The position numbers were made by a program, and so were the translations under genes. A DNA stretch of 64,000 bases from Neobacillus bataviensis (lineage in GTDB: Bacteria; Bacillota; Bacilli; Bacillales_B; DSM-18226): positions 62,001 to 126,000 of the forward strand of contig NZ_JAHXYW010000008.1 of NCBI RefSeq assembly GCF_019969725.1, written 5' to 3'. Numbering within the stretch: position 1 is the stretch's first letter; the number at the start of each line of letters is the position of its first letter. A model generated the notes under the pieces. It had not been told where the DNA came from, ran no database searches, and saw only the letters and a list, made by a program, of their open reading frames with translations. This document shows, piece after piece, positions 25,606-34,812 of this stretch.

Positions 25606-26115
25606 TTAGGATGTCCTTTTAACTAAGAAAAGCGGCTGTCCATATTCGACAAGTTGACCATTTTCGACAAGTACCTCAACGATCTCTCCGTCCATTTCTG
25701 CTTCAATTTCATTAAACAATTTCATGGCTTCTAAAATACAGACAACAGTTGATTTCTCAACTTTTTCACCTACTTTCACAAATGGAGGGGCATCCTCACC
25801 TGGTGCTATGTAAAAAGTGCCGACCATTGGAGAGACAATTTTTGAAACCTTTTTGTTATCTTCCTTTTTCTCAGAACTATGAACCTTTTCTAGAGTATCT
25901 GTTGTAGCTGCTACTTGAACTTGTGCCTTTGATATCTCAGCAATCACGTGATTAGACTGCTTCCTGGCAGGGGGGATTTCCTGAGAAACCACAGAATTTG
26001 CCCCCACACTTCTACAGAGCATAATTTTTGAATTACCTTCTTCGATTTCGAGAACTTCTATTGTCGAATTATCGACTAGTTTAATCATTTCTCTGATTTC
26101 CTGAATTTTAAACAT
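25606..26115 (-). CDS. accB: Biotin carboxyl carrier protein (AccB-type)
   Basis: BCCP carries biotin between the carboxylase and transferase active sites. The N-terminal domain [17 protein letters not shown] resembles AccB; a Ser/Thr/Lys-rich linker follows, and the C-terminal biotinyl domain has [14 protein letters not shown] with the biotinylated lysine. ATG 26115 follows GGAGAG; an in-frame extension to 26154 would have no ribosome site. Length 169. Since it is bundled with its own biotin carboxylase and transferase, it is probably a dedicated copy and not the fatty-acid-synthesis AccB. Confidence 0.9.
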   Translation of the reverse strand: MFKIQEIREMIKLVDNSTIEVLEIEEGNSKIMLCRSVGANSVVSQEIPPARKQSNHVIAEISKAQVQVAATTDTLEKVHSSEKKEDNKKVSKIVSPMVGTFYIAPGEDAPPFVKVGEKVEKSTVVCILEAMKLFNEIEAEMDGEIVEVLVENGQLVEYGQPLFLVKRTS

Positions 26116-26150
26116 TTTTCTCTCTCCTAAATAATAGTTTTCTAGAGGAA

Positions 26151-27503
26151 TCAAACCTCTATTTTCAACGGATTGGTCTCAAGAAATTTTGTATTAAATT
26201 GTCCCTTTATAAAGGATTCATTTTCTAGTAATTTCTGATGGAAGGGAATGGTTGTTTTAATTCCTTCTATGACAAATTCATCTAGCGCCCTTTTCATCCG
26301 CCCGATGGCTTCTTCCCGATTTTTCCCCCAGACAATCACTTTTGCAGCCATCGAATCATAGAAAGGGGAAATTTCACAACCTGGATAGACAGCACTATCT
26401 ACACGTACTCCATATCCCCCTGGAGGTAGATACATTTCGACTTTTCCTGGTGAAGGCATAAAATTCTTTGCCGGATTTTCAGCATTGATCCGGCATTCAA
26501 TGGCCCAGCCATTGATTTTGATATCCTCCTGTCCAAAAGACAAAGGATACCCCGCTGCTACTAGAATCTGTTCCTTTATTAAATCAATGCCTGTAATCAT
26601 TTCAGTCACTGGATGTTCTACTTGGATCCGTGTATTCATTTCCATGAAATAGAACTGGCTGTTTTTATCTAAAAGGAATTCAACCGTACCTGCCCCGTGG
26701 TAATTGACAGCTTTGGCGGCAGCGATTGCGGCAGAACCCATTTGTTCACGAACCTCCTGCAAAAGGGCTGGTGACGGGGCTTCCTCAACAAGTTTTTGAT
26801 GGCGTCTTTGAATAGAACAGTCTCTCTCCCCTAAATAAACGACATTCCCAAGCTTGTCACCAATAATTTGAATCTCAACATGACGTGGTTCCTCAATGTA
26901 TTTCTCAAGATAAACCCCCGCGTTTCCAAATGCCGTTTCGGCCTCTTTCTGTGCTTGACGAACAGCCTTTCTTAATTCCGCTTCATCCTCAGCAACTCTC
27001 ATTCCTTTGCCGCCGCCGCCAGCAGTGGCTTTAACAATGACAGGGAAGCCTATATCCTTTGATATCGTTACTGCTTCTTCGAGATCTTCAATTAGTCCGT
27101 CTGTTCCTGGAACGGTTAGTACACCCACACTTTTCATCGTCTCTCTTGCAACCGCTTTATCCCCCATCTTTCTAATTGCTTCCGCTTCGGGACCAATAAA
27201 TGAAATATTATTATCCAAGCAAATTTCAGCAAAACTAGCATTTTCCGCTAAAAAACCATACCCGGGGTGGATTGCATCGACATTCTTCGATAAAGCTACG
27301 CTGATTATATTCCCAATATTCAAATAACTCTTTGCAGATGAAGTGGGACCAATACAATAGGCTTCATCCGCCATTTTCACATGAAGGGCTTCACGATCAC
27401 TTTCAGAATAAACTGCAACCGTTGATATCCCTATTTCCTTGCACGCCCTAATGACACGTACAGCGATTTCTCCCCGATTAGCAATAAGAACCTTTTTAAA
27501 CAT
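26151..27503 (-). CDS. accC: Biotin carboxylase (AccC-type)
   Basis: Biotin carboxylase carboxylates biotin on BCCP with ATP and bicarbonate. [20 protein letters not shown] is diagnostic; [14 protein letters not shown] is the glycine-rich ATP loop, and [19 protein letters not shown] holds the metal-binding glutamates and active-site residues. ATG 27503 with AAAGGAAC upstream gives 450 residues; the longer in-frame version from 27557 lacks a ribosome site. Gene order accC-accB-transferase suggests a complete carboxylase. Confidence 0.92.
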   Translation of the reverse strand: MFKKVLIANRGEIAVRVIRACKEIGISTVAVYSESDREALHVKMADEAYCIGPTSSAKSYLNIGNIISVALSKNVDAIHPGYGFLAENASFAEICLDNNISFIGPEAEAIRKMGDKAVARETMKSVGVLTVPGTDGLIEDLEEAVTISKDIGFPVIVKATAGGGGKGMRVAEDEAELRKAVRQAQKEAETAFGNAGVYLEKYIEEPRHVEIQIIGDKLGNVVYLGERDCSIQRRHQKLVEEAPSPALLQEVREQMGSAAIAAAKAVNYHGAGTVEFLLDKNSQFYFMEMNTRIQVEHPVTEMITGIDLIKEQILVAAGYPLSFGQEDIKINGWAIECRINAENPAKNFMPSPGKVEMYLPPGGYGVRVDSAVYPGCEISPFYDSMAAKVIVWGKNREEAIGRMKRALDEFVIEGIKTTIPFHQKLLENESFIKGQFNTKFLETNPLKIEV

Positions 27504-27593
27504 GTACAAGTTCCTTTCAATAGTAATTATAAGAGAGGTCTTTTCAATCCATCTCATCTAAATGCTAGATATTTTAATTGATAGTTTCATTAT

Positions 27594-28352
27594 TTAGATT
27601 ATCTTCGCTTCTCTGCAAAGAAGCTCTGCCAGCTCAGAAACTTGTGCTTTGATATTCCCATTCAGGATTCGGCCTGGGCCTTTCTCCGGGGGGAAAAATG
27701 TCTCAGTAGAAATCGTCTTTACCTCTAAAACGTCATAAATATTTAAATCATCAATCTCTATCAACTCAATGGGTTTTGATTTCATCGTTTCCTGTATTGT
27801 TGGATAACGTGGTTCCTTTAAAATTTGCTGGGATGTAACCAATACCGGAAGGGAAACCTGGACAATCTCTTTATCACCTTCAGCGTCACGCTCAATTATC
27901 GCTGTATTTCCATCAATCTTCAGATTTGTAATTGCCGTCACTTGTGGGATATTTAGTTCTTCTGCAAGGCGTGGTCCAATTTGCCCGCTGCCATAATCAA
28001 GCCCCACGTTCCCCACAAAAATGATGTCATATTCCCGATTTTTTATAATAGTAGAAAGAATTTTGGCTGTGCAATATTCATCAATATTCAAATCCTCACT
28101 ATTAACCAAAACCGCGTTATTTACACCGCGTGCAAGCGCTGAGTGCAATGCATCCTTTGCCCGCTCTGAGCCTACTGTGATAACCGTTACTTCACCACCA
28201 TGTGCTTCCCGTAATTGAATCGCCTTTTCAATTAAATATTCATCATATGGATTTGTAATAAATGTTACCCCTTCTTCCTTAACCATTCCGAATTGGAGCA
28301 CAATATTCTCATCTATATCAAATGTTTGTTTTATCAAAACTAAAATTTTCAT
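27594..28352 (-). CDS. etfB: Electron transfer flavoprotein beta subunit (no alpha subunit adjacent)
   Basis: EtfB carries AMP and forms, with FAD-binding EtfA, the electron acceptor of acyl-CoA dehydrogenases. MKILVLIKQTFDIDENI, NPYDEYLIEKAIQLRE, the AMP-binding VGLDYGSGQIGPRLAEEL, and the PVLVTSQQILKEPRYPT recognition loop are all present. Length 252. It overlaps the MaoC gene upstream by 35 bases. No etfA occurs in the window, although the two are nearly always neighbours, so it must use an EtfA encoded elsewhere. Confidence 0.88.
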   Translation of the reverse strand: MKILVLIKQTFDIDENIVLQFGMVKEEGVTFITNPYDEYLIEKAIQLREAHGGEVTVITVGSERAKDALHSALARGVNNAVLVNSEDLNIDEYCTAKILSTIIKNREYDIIFVGNVGLDYGSGQIGPRLAEELNIPQVTAITNLKIDGNTAIIERDAEGDKEIVQVSLPVLVTSQQILKEPRYPTIQETMKSKPIELIEIDDLNIYDVLEVKTISTETFFPPEKGPGRILNGNIKAQVSELAELLCREAKII

Positions 28353-28782
28353 TATTTTGTATTCCCTTCAAAGAAAACTGCCTTGATGGCAGGATTGCTT
28401 CAAACGTCCCAGAAACTTTTACTTCGCCAAGACTGTTTACCGCCTGTACTTCTCCCACTACTATGTTATCAGCCTTTTTTTCTATCACTCTGCCAACAAT
28501 TTCGATAGTTTCTCCAGGATACGTCATTTTACTAAAACGTACTTGTATTCTCTTAATATTTTTTCGTGATAACCATGTTGTAACCCCTTGGGATGCCATT
28601 CCCATGATTAACATTCCGTGAGCAATAATGCCTGTGCCAGCTTGTTTCCCGGCCTCTTCTACCGTATGGAGTGGATTAAAATCCCCGGATGCTCCTGCAA
28701 ATTTCACGAGCTGCACCCGTGAAATCGGATCTTTTTTCATGACTGGGAATGAGTCTCCTACTTGCAAATCTTCATAATACAT
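28318..28782 (-). CDS. MaoC family (R)-specific enoyl-CoA hydratase-like protein
   Basis: A single hot-dog domain with the hydratase-2 motif FAGASGDFNPLHTVEEAG (catalytic Asp/His pair) and GIIAHGMLIMGMASQG. Such enzymes hydrate trans-2-enoyl-CoA to (R)-3-hydroxyacyl-CoA, the monomer form used by PhaC. ATG 28782 follows GAGGAG by about 10 bases; 154 residues. It is paired with the FAS1-type MaoC-N gene, with which it probably forms a heterodimer, as in HadAB-type dehydratases. Confidence 0.85.
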   Translation of the reverse strand: MYYEDLQVGDSFPVMKKDPISRVQLVKFAGASGDFNPLHTVEEAGKQAGTGIIAHGMLIMGMASQGVTTWLSRKNIKRIQVRFSKMTYPGETIEIVGRVIEKKADNIVVGEVQAVNSLGEVKVSGTFEAILPSRQFSLKGIQNNENFSFDKTNI

Positions 28783-28813
28783 GATTGGTTCCGCTCCTCT
28801 CATCAGATACAAT

Positions 28814-29272
28814 TTAATGACGATGAATTAAAGTAATTTTAGCAATGGCCACTAATTCGCCATTTTGATTCGTATATCGAGTTTCTTCCGTAATAAAATC
28901 CATTCCGCCAGAAGAACCGATTTTTGTATCTGCTCGAATAATTTTACTCGTTACTTGAAGCTCATCTCCTGCATAAATATCGCCAAGATATTCATACTCT
29001 TGTTCACCATGCAATATTTTTTCTGGATTTAATTTTAATTCCGCCATTTTTTCTTGAAAGCCATAGCCTCCATGGTAATCAATGACTTGCAAAAACGTTA
29101 ACGGAACGGGAATACCTTCATAGCCTGCTGCTTTTGCTGCCTCCATACTGAAAAAAATGGGATTATCATCACCGATCGCTTTCGCTAATTCTTTTATTTT
29201 TCCTTTTTCCACTGACATGCTATATGGCTCTAGTTCAATACCTAGTAAATCATTCACATTTGACAAGTCCAT
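28814..29272 (-). CDS. MaoC N-terminal-type (FAS1-like) dehydratase subunit
   Basis: The 152-residue hot-dog protein resembles the N-terminal half of double-hot-dog MaoC dehydratases: AIGDDNPIFFSMEAAKAAGY, VPLTFLQVID and ILHGEQEYEYLGDIYAGDEL. It lacks the full hydratase-2 catalytic motif seen in its neighbour 31 bases downstream, so it is likely the substrate-binding partner. Located between acyl-CoA dehydrogenase and the catalytic MaoC gene. Confidence 0.82.
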   Translation of the reverse strand: MDLSNVNDLLGIELEPYSMSVEKGKIKELAKAIGDDNPIFFSMEAAKAAGYEGIPVPLTFLQVIDYHGGYGFQEKMAELKLNPEKILHGEQEYEYLGDIYAGDELQVTSKIIRADTKIGSSGGMDFITEETRYTNQNGELVAIAKITLIHRH

Positions 29273-29302
29273 TCACCTCTTTATTAAAAAATTTGACTTT
29301 CA

Positions 29303-30445
29303 CTATGATTTAAGGAGATTGCCAGCAATAACAAGTCTCTGAATCTCTTGTGTACCTTCATAGATTTGGGTGATTTTAGCATCTCTCATATAGCGTTCAA
29401 CCGGATACTCTCTTGTGTAGCCATAACCGCCTAATACTTGGACAGCCTCGACTGCTACTTCCATGGCAGTATCTCCTGCAAACAGTTTGGACATCGCAGA
29501 ATGAAGTCCGTATGGAATGCCTTGATCCTCACGCCACGCAGCTTGATAAGTCAATAGACGGGCAGCTTCTATTTTTGTGGACATATCGGCTAATTTGAAT
29601 TGAATTGCTTGAAGAGAGCTAATCGATTTGCCAAATTGGACGCGATCCTTCGCATATGCCAACGCATTATCAAACGCGCCTTGAGCAATTCCCACCGCTT
29701 GAGCAGCAACTCCGTTACGGCCGCCGTCGAGGGTCATCATGGCAATCTTGAACCCTTCACCCACTTGCCCTAAAAGATTTTCCATTGGAACACGGCAGTC
29801 CTCAAAAATGACTTCCGTAGTTGCTGAAGAGCGAATGCCCATCTTCTTCTCTTTTTTTCCAACGGAGAAACCTGGAAAGCCCTTTTCCACAATAAATGCA
29901 GCAATACCTTTATGCTTTAGTTCTGGGTTAGTCTGGGCGAAGACGATATAAACGTCCGCATAGCCTCCATTTGTAATAAATATCTTCGAACCGTTAAGGA
30001 TCCACTCATCCCCTTTAAATACAGCCGTTGTTCTCATCCCGCTGGAATCTGAACCGGATCCAGGCTCCGTCAAACAATAGGCCCCCATACTTCTTCCTTC
30101 CGCCATAGCCCGTAAATATTTTTGCTTTTGCTCCTCGGTTCCGAACTTGTAAACTGGCCATCCTGCTAACGATGTATGGGCAGCGAGTGTAGTTCCGATA
30201 GACGCATCCACCCGAGAAAGCTCCTCCAAAGCGATCACATAACTCAAATAATCCGCACCAGCACCACCATATTGCTCTGGCCAAGGAATTCCGCATAAGC
30301 CAAGTTCGGACATTTTGTGCCAAATCTTAATGTCAAAATATTCTTCTTCATCTCGCTCTGCAGCAGTAGGTTCAACTTCATTAATAGCAAATTCTCGCAC
30401 CATTTTTTGCATCATTTGATGTTCATCAGATAATAGAAAGTTCAT
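29303..30445 (-). CDS. Acyl-CoA dehydrogenase
   Basis: FAD-dependent enzyme for the first beta-oxidation step. Visible: ACAD_N start [18 protein letters not shown]; the middle-domain FAD motif [25 protein letters not shown]; the C-terminal [20 protein letters not shown]; and the catalytic glutamate in [11 protein letters not shown]. Length 380. Electrons would pass to EtfB/EtfA. It follows the SDR gene by 70 bases with no terminator between, so it may be transcribed from the composite promoter at 31.36-31.43 kb. Confidence 0.93.
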   Translation of the reverse strand: MNFLLSDEHQMMQKMVREFAINEVEPTAAERDEEEYFDIKIWHKMSELGLCGIPWPEQYGGAGADYLSYVIALEELSRVDASIGTTLAAHTSLAGWPVYKFGTEEQKQKYLRAMAEGRSMGAYCLTEPGSGSDSSGMRTTAVFKGDEWILNGSKIFITNGGYADVYIVFAQTNPELKHKGIAAFIVEKGFPGFSVGKKEKKMGIRSSATTEVIFEDCRVPMENLLGQVGEGFKIAMMTLDGGRNGVAAQAVGIAQGAFDNALAYAKDRVQFGKSISSLQAIQFKLADMSTKIEAARLLTYQAAWREDQGIPYGLHSAMSKLFAGDTAMEVAVEAVQVLGGYGYTREYPVERYMRDAKITQIYEGTQEIQRLVIAGNLLKS

Positions 30446-30515
30446 AATTAGTCCCCTTATTATTTTGTATTTTTAACAACACCCATCCTTTTATTTAAGG
30501 AATGATGATGTTGAT

Positions 30516-31298
30516 TTACACTTTTTGCTCGATAAGCTTTCGGGTATAGATGGTTACCCATTTCCTTGGCAGCAGTCCAACAGATTTAGCCATTAGTTTA
30601 TTTTTAAAGCCTGGAATGATCACAGTTTTATTCTTCATTAACCCTTCAAAGCCGCACCTGGCAACTATTTTCGGATCCATCAAGTTTTTAATGAAGATTT
30701 TTGTCCCTGTATCAGCTAATCCTTCTGTGAGCGGAGTTTTGGTGGAAGGGGGGCATAATGCACAAACTTGAACCCCGGTTCCTTTCAATTCTTCCGCAAT
30801 GGCTTCCGTAAAGAATAGGACATATGACTTGCTGGCCCCATACATCGACATCCGTGGAGTTGGCTGAAAAGCCGCTGTTGACGCCACGTTTAAAATTTTC
30901 CCATGTTTGCGTTTCACCATGTTATCCGCGATTAGCCGGGTTAAATACGTGAGCGAAATCATATTTAGCTGCAAGTATTCCATTTCTTTTTTTATATCCA
31001 ATTCCGTCATTAACCCTAAACCGCCAGACCCGGCATTATTAATCAAAATATCAATGTCGATTCCTTCTTTTTTTATGTATTGATATAATCTTTCTACCGT
31101 GGTTTGGCTGCTTAAATCTCCGGCAAATGTATTCACTTCAATCCCATATTTGGTAATTAAAAGCTCAGCTTGCTGTTCCAACAAATTTGCATCTCTGGCA
31201 ACCAATACTAAGTTATATCGGTGTTCTGCAAATATATTTGCAAATTCCAACCCGATCCCTTTTGAAGCTCCTGTTATTAAAACCGTTTCAGTTGTCAT
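30516..31298 (-). CDS. SDR family oxidoreductase (DltE/YqjQ-like)
   Basis: NAD(P)-dependent short-chain dehydrogenase: the TGASKGIGLEFA glycine motif, DILINNAGSGG, active-site serine in NVASTAAF and YGASK with catalytic Tyr and Lys. The C-terminal FKNKLMAKSVGLLPRKWVTI stretch is typical of the subgroup with a membrane-proximal tail. Length 260. It is the first gene after composite promoter A and heads the acyl-CoA/PHA run. The substrate is unknown. Confidence 0.85.
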   Translation of the reverse strand: MTTETVLITGASKGIGLEFANIFAEHRYNLVLVARDANLLEQQAELLITKYGIEVNTFAGDLSSQTTVERLYQYIKKEGIDIDILINNAGSGGLGLMTELDIKKEMEYLQLNMISLTYLTRLIADNMVKRKHGKILNVASTAAFQPTPRMSMYGASKSYVLFFTEAIAEELKGTGVQVCALCPPSTKTPLTEGLADTGTKIFIKNLMDPKIVARCGFEGLMKNKTVIIPGFKNKLMAKSVGLLPRKWVTIYTRKLIEQKV

Positions 31299-31361
31299 TT
31301 ATTGTTACTTCCTCCTAATCTTTTAGATAAGAATATTTTAAATTTTTAAAATCTTATTATG

Positions 31362-31427
31362 ATTATACTTATAAGTTTTAATGAAATAAAATTAAAGTTT
31401 TTAATTTACAAATCATTATTACTAATA
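31362..31427 (-). promoter_or_regulatory. Composite LysR-type promoter element A (for the SDR/acyl-CoA/PHA run)
   Basis: Distal site TATTACTAATA (31417-31427, read on plus), 9-bp gap, 19-bp palindrome AAATTAAANNNTTTAATTT (31389-31407), 21-bp gap and minus-strand -10 TATAAT (31367-31362). The SDR start lies 64 bp downstream. Same spacing as seven other copies. Confidence 0.8.
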
Positions 31428-31445
31428 AATCAACAGGAACTGACC

Positions 31446-31498
31446 AAAAAAAAGAGAAGCCTCCTCATCAAATGATGACGCCGGACTTCTCTTTTTTT
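31446..31498. terminator. Bidirectional terminator between the cupin gene and element A
   Basis: AAAAAAAAGAGAAG and CTTCTCTTTTTTT pair, with a further imperfect inner stem; T-runs on both strands. Confidence 0.8.
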
Positions 31499-31511
31499 CT
31501 AAATCTATCTA

Positions 31512-31991
31512 TTAAAATTTAGTCACATCAACAGGTTCAATTCCTTCAGCCGCGCAATGGTCATAATATCTTTTCAGGAATGATTCCCAATTGTCTCTAG
31601 CCAGAATTTCTCCATTCTCGCCAATATAGTCTAAAGTTCCTTCCACAATATTGAAGGTAATAACATCCTCATCCCCTACAGCCGTAGGTGTATGCTTAGA
31701 GCCAGCTGGTTCATAAACCATGTCACCAGGTTTAGAGATCCATGACTCCTCGAGATATCTCCAAGTCCCTTGAACTGTATAAACAATAACTGTTCCAGGA
31801 TGGAAATGGGCTGGGAGCTGCATTTTCGCTGGAACATATAATAACGTAATCGTCTGTCCAGTCACAGGGTTTGCTTTAAGTAATTTAAATTTCGCATCTC
31901 CAAAATAAGGAATCCAAGGCAATTCATCCACACTAACATTACCTGCATGATAGGCTGCTACTTCTTTCACATCTTTTACATTACTCATTAT
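31512..31991 (-). CDS. Cupin protein, 2,4'-dihydroxyacetophenone dioxygenase-like
   Basis: A single-domain cupin with metal ligands in LPAHFHPGTVIVYTVQG (HxH plus later residues) and the second cupin motif PGDMVYEPAGSKHTP. The overall layout resembles 2,4'-dihydroxyacetophenone dioxygenase, an Fe(II) enzyme that cleaves a C-C bond next to a carbonyl to give two carboxylic acids. That substrate is only suggested by family. ATG 31991 follows GAGGG; 159 residues. It forms its own unit under composite promoter B and ahead of a terminator. Confidence 0.72.
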   Translation of the reverse strand: MMSNVKDVKEVAAYHAGNVSVDELPWIPYFGDAKFKLLKANPVTGQTITLLYVPAKMQLPAHFHPGTVIVYTVQGTWRYLEESWISKPGDMVYEPAGSKHTPTAVGDEDVITFNIVEGTLDYIGENGEILARDNWESFLKRYYDHCAAEGIEPVDVTKF

Positions 31992-32078
31992 ATTACCCTC
32001 TTCCATTATTTTTTAAATTCGCACGATGTTAACGCTTTCACTAGAAAGCTAATTTACTAGTTCGAATTTATTAATTTC

Positions 32079-32144
32079 AGTATATTTGTAATTATCAGTT
32101 AAGTAAAATTGATATTTTTAATTTTCAAATAAGTTTAATTAATT
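32079..32144 (-). promoter_or_regulatory. Composite LysR-type promoter element B (for the cupin gene)
   Basis: Degenerate distal site TTTAATTAATT (32134-32144), palindrome copy AAATTGATATTTTTAATTT (32106-32124), 21-bp gap, -10 TATACT (32084-32079) on the minus strand. Confidence 0.7.
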
Positions 32145-32171
32145 TACAGAATCAAGATATCTGAATGAAAG

Positions 32172-32957
32172 TTACTTAGCTCCAAGTCCACCATCAATAC
32201 CCAATATATTTCCATTACAATAATCAGAAGATGTAGAAGCAAAGTAAATAACAGCTCCAGCTAAATCATTATCTCCGCCCAATCTCCTTGAAGGAGTCTT
32301 TGTTCCTTCCCCGCCCAATTTATTTGCAAGTGTGCCTTCTATTTGCGGATCATTCATTCCAGTAGTCATTATTCCAGGTGCAATAGCATTCACAGTTAGT
32401 CCATGGCGAGCCCACTTGACAGCAAGATCCTTTGTTAAAGTGTTAACGGCACCTTTACTTGCTGCGTATCCTACGGAGTCTACTACTTCTGGGTCCGTAC
32501 CCCTGGTTGCGACTGTTGAGGAAATGTTAATGATTTTTCCGTATTTGTTGTCAATCATATGCCTTCCAACAGCCTGACACATTAAGAATGTTCCTGTTAC
32601 ATTTGTATCGATCATTGCTTGCCATTCTTTTAAAGGCATCTCCGTCGAAGGGATTTCATAAGCTACTCCACTTGCGTTGACTAAAATGTCAATCTTTCCA
32701 TAATGAGAAATAACTTTCTCCACCGCTTGTGCAACAGAGTCTGGATTTGTTACATCTAATGCCAGGGCAAAAGCTTGTCCTCCTAATGTTTCGATTTCTG
32801 TCACGACATTCTCGCAAACCTCTAAACGACGTGAACCAACTGCAACATTTGCTCCAGCATCTGCAAGTGCCAAGGCCATTTGACGCCCTAATCCGCTGCC
32901 TCCTCCAGTAACGATTGCTGTCTTTCCTGTTAAATCAAATAATTTGTTCAATGACAT
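32172..32957 (-). CDS. SDR family oxidoreductase (gluconate-5-dehydrogenase/FabG-like)
   Basis: Classical SDR of 261 residues: TGGGSGLGRQMA cofactor motif, DVTNPDSVAQAV, DILVNASGVAY, catalytic serine in NISSTVATRG and Tyr/Lys in GYAASKGAVNTLTKDLAVKW, with the PG motif NAIAPGIMTTGMN. It would oxidise or reduce a hydroxyl or keto group, probably NAD(P)-linked. Divergent from the LysR gene, with composite promoter C in between, the typical layout of a LysR regulator and its target. Confidence 0.88.
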   Translation of the reverse strand: MSLNKLFDLTGKTAIVTGGGSGLGRQMALALADAGANVAVGSRRLEVCENVVTEIETLGGQAFALALDVTNPDSVAQAVEKVISHYGKIDILVNASGVAYEIPSTEMPLKEWQAMIDTNVTGTFLMCQAVGRHMIDNKYGKIINISSTVATRGTDPEVVDSVGYAASKGAVNTLTKDLAVKWARHGLTVNAIAPGIMTTGMNDPQIEGTLANKLGGEGTKTPSRRLGGDNDLAGAVIYFASTSSDYCNGNILGIDGGLGAK

Positions 32958-33014
32958 TTTAGATTTCCTCCCGAAGTTAGAATATTCAAAGATTTTTAAA
33001 TCTTATTGATATTG

Positions 33015-33080
33015 ATTATACTAATAAATTATAATTAAATAAAATTAAAGATTTTAATTTGTATGTAAGTATTACTAATA
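33015..33080 (-). promoter_or_regulatory. Composite LysR-type promoter element C (SDR / LysR divergent region)
   Basis: Distal TATTACTAATA (33070-33080), 9 bp, palindrome AAATTAAAGATTTTAATTT (33042-33060), 21 bp, -10 TATAAT (33020-33015) for the minus-strand SDR. The distal site ends 19 bp before the LysR start codon, so bound regulator would also cover its own promoter region. Confidence 0.82.
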
Positions 33081-33099
33081 TTCAAAAAGGGGAACATTC

Positions 33100-34005
33100 A
33101 TGAACATTGAACAATTACTCTATATCGTTGAAGTAGCAAAATACAGTTCTCTGTCTATTGCTGCACAGAATCTACACGTGACTCAATCCACGATCAGTCA
33201 GTCGATAACCAACTTAGAAAAAGAGCTGGGGATTAAAGTTCTTAAACGGTCACGGGGACATGGTGCGGTCCCAACCGATGATGGTAGAATCATCCTAAAA
33301 CTTGCCTATGAAGTACAAAAAAAACTTGAGGAAATTAAAGAAACAGCTAACATATTAAACTCCACAGAAGAGGGGGACCTTAAAATATCATCATTACCCG
33401 GATTGATGTCTTTCCTGGTAAAAGCAATTGCAGCCTTTAGACATGATTATCCACACGTGAATTTAGAAGTAGCAGATAAAAGTGGCTCAGCTGTCATTGA
33501 AGATGTCAGGCAGCATAAGACCGACATCGGACTGATTACTTATTCAAATGATTTGAATATTAACATGGAAGGAATTGCTTTCGAAGCGCTCATTGAAGGG
33601 AAGCAGAAAGTATATGTATCTAAGCACTCTCCTTTAGCTTTTCTTGGTACCGTAGCACCAAATGATATACTTGATCAAACTCTCGTTACATATAAAGGTG
33701 AATTAATGCAGTATTTTGTTCAAGATTTCTTTAACAAATATAAGCCTATGAAAATCCTATTTACATCAAATAATATGGATGGAGTTCTTCAAGCTATCAA
33801 TGAAAATTTGGCCATTACCTTTGCTCCTGATTTCGTAATGAAAAACTATCCGCCTGTCATCAATGGTGATATCATTCCAATCGATTTGATAAATCATCAG
33901 ACTGTAAATATTTCGTTAGGGTTAGTTCGAGCAGAGAATAAACATTTGTCTTCTTATGCCAACAAATATATTCAGTATTTAAAATCAGAAATTATTAAGA
34001 ACTAA
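33100..34005 (+). CDS. LysR-type regulator, candidate controller of the catabolic regulon
   Basis: A 301-residue LysR protein: winged HTH in residues 1-60 (SLSIAAQNLHVTQSTISQSI, NLEKELGIKVLKRS), then an effector domain with LKISSLPGLMSFLVKAIAAF. AAAAGGGG precedes the ATG. It lies in the centre of the region carrying eight composite LysR-type elements, one of them in its own upstream gap. I infer that it is the activator of these promoters. The effector would be a pathway substrate or intermediate. The LysR at 49.6 kb is a distant paralogue and is an alternative candidate. Confidence 0.88.
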   Translation: MNIEQLLYIVEVAKYSSLSIAAQNLHVTQSTISQSITNLEKELGIKVLKRSRGHGAVPTDDGRIILKLAYEVQKKLEEIKETANILNSTEEGDLKISSLPGLMSFLVKAIAAFRHDYPHVNLEVADKSGSAVIEDVRQHKTDIGLITYSNDLNINMEGIAFEALIEGKQKVYVSKHSPLAFLGTVAPNDILDQTLVTYKGELMQYFVQDFFNKYKPMKILFTSNNMDGVLQAINENLAITFAPDFVMKNYPPVINGDIIPIDLINHQTVNISLGLVRAENKHLSSYANKYIQYLKSEIIKN

Positions 34006-34007
34006 AT

Positions 34008-34061
34008 AAAAAAGGAGAGGCTTTGTCGTCTAAGTTAGACGAAGAAGCTTCTCTTTTTTTT
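34008..34061 (+). terminator. Terminator of the LysR gene, also facing the CoA-transferase genes
   Basis: AAAAAAGGAGAGGCTT and its imperfect complement form a long hairpin, with inner stem GTCGTCT/AGACGA-like, followed by TTTTTTTT. Confidence 0.8.
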
Positions 34062-34088
34062 AATCTTATACTTGTTCTCGTATCCTAT

Positions 34089-34748
34089 TTAACGATTACC
34101 CTGAGTACAAGTCAAATTGGAACTGACCGTAAAGGAAGCCTCTGTCTTCTCTTTTACTTCGTCAAGAGTCACACCTTCTTGAGTTTCCACAAGAACCATT
34201 CCCTCCGGAGCAAAATCGAATACAGCTAAATCCGTTATCAGACGATGCACAACCTTTTGTCCAGTCAATGGAAGGGTACAGTTTTTTTTGATTTTGGATT
34301 CATTATACTTATTGGTGTGTTCCATAATGACTACAATTCTTTTGGCACCATGGACAAGATCCATCGCTCCACCCATTCCTTTGACCATTTTTCCAGGAAT
34401 CATCCAATTTGCAAGGTCACCTTGTTCGGAAACCTCCATACCGCCAAGGATTGCTAGGTCAATATGTCCTCCACGAATCATGGCAAATGATTCAGCACTA
34501 TCAAAGAAAGATCCACCGTTTACCGCGGTAACCGTTTCTTTCCCTGCATTTATAAGATCAGGATCTTCCAATCCTTCGACTGGATAAGGTCCGATACCAA
34601 GCAACCCATTTTCAGATTGCAACAATACATGAACATCTTTCGGGATTTCGTTTGCTAGTAAAGTAGGCATTCCAATTCCTAGATTCACGTTCATCCCATT
34701 TTGTATCTCTTGAACGGCACGCTTAATGATTTTTGTCCTACTATCCAT
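34089..34748 (-). CDS. 3-oxoacid CoA-transferase subunit B
   Basis: The B subunit of a two-subunit CoA transferase (ScoB/AtoA/PcaJ type), which carries the catalytic glutamate in [45 protein letters not shown] and [18 protein letters not shown] are family signatures. ATG 34748 follows AGGAGG; a further in-frame extension to 34802 overlaps the A-subunit ribosome region and is not needed. Length 219. Partner of the A subunit 64 bases upstream. It would transfer CoA between a 3-oxoacid or related acid and succinyl- or acetyl-CoA. Confidence 0.9.
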   Translation of the reverse strand: MDSRTKIIKRAVQEIQNGMNVNLGIGMPTLLANEIPKDVHVLLQSENGLLGIGPYPVEGLEDPDLINAGKETVTAVNGGSFFDSAESFAMIRGGHIDLAILGGMEVSEQGDLANWMIPGKMVKGMGGAMDLVHGAKRIVVIMEHTNKYNESKIKKNCTLPLTGQKVVHRLITDLAVFDFAPEGMVLVETQEGVTLDEVKEKTEASFTVSSNLTCTQGNR

Positions 34749-34812
34749 CTTATTTATCCTCCTGAAAAATTGGTTTTTCATTTTTGCCGTAAAGTTACCC
34801 AATATAAGTCCG

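Noticed and set aside
31362..31427. Sigma-54 promoter for the catabolic elements
   Set aside because: No GG-N10-GC pattern is present; the hexamers fit sigma-A -10 sites at a fixed distance.
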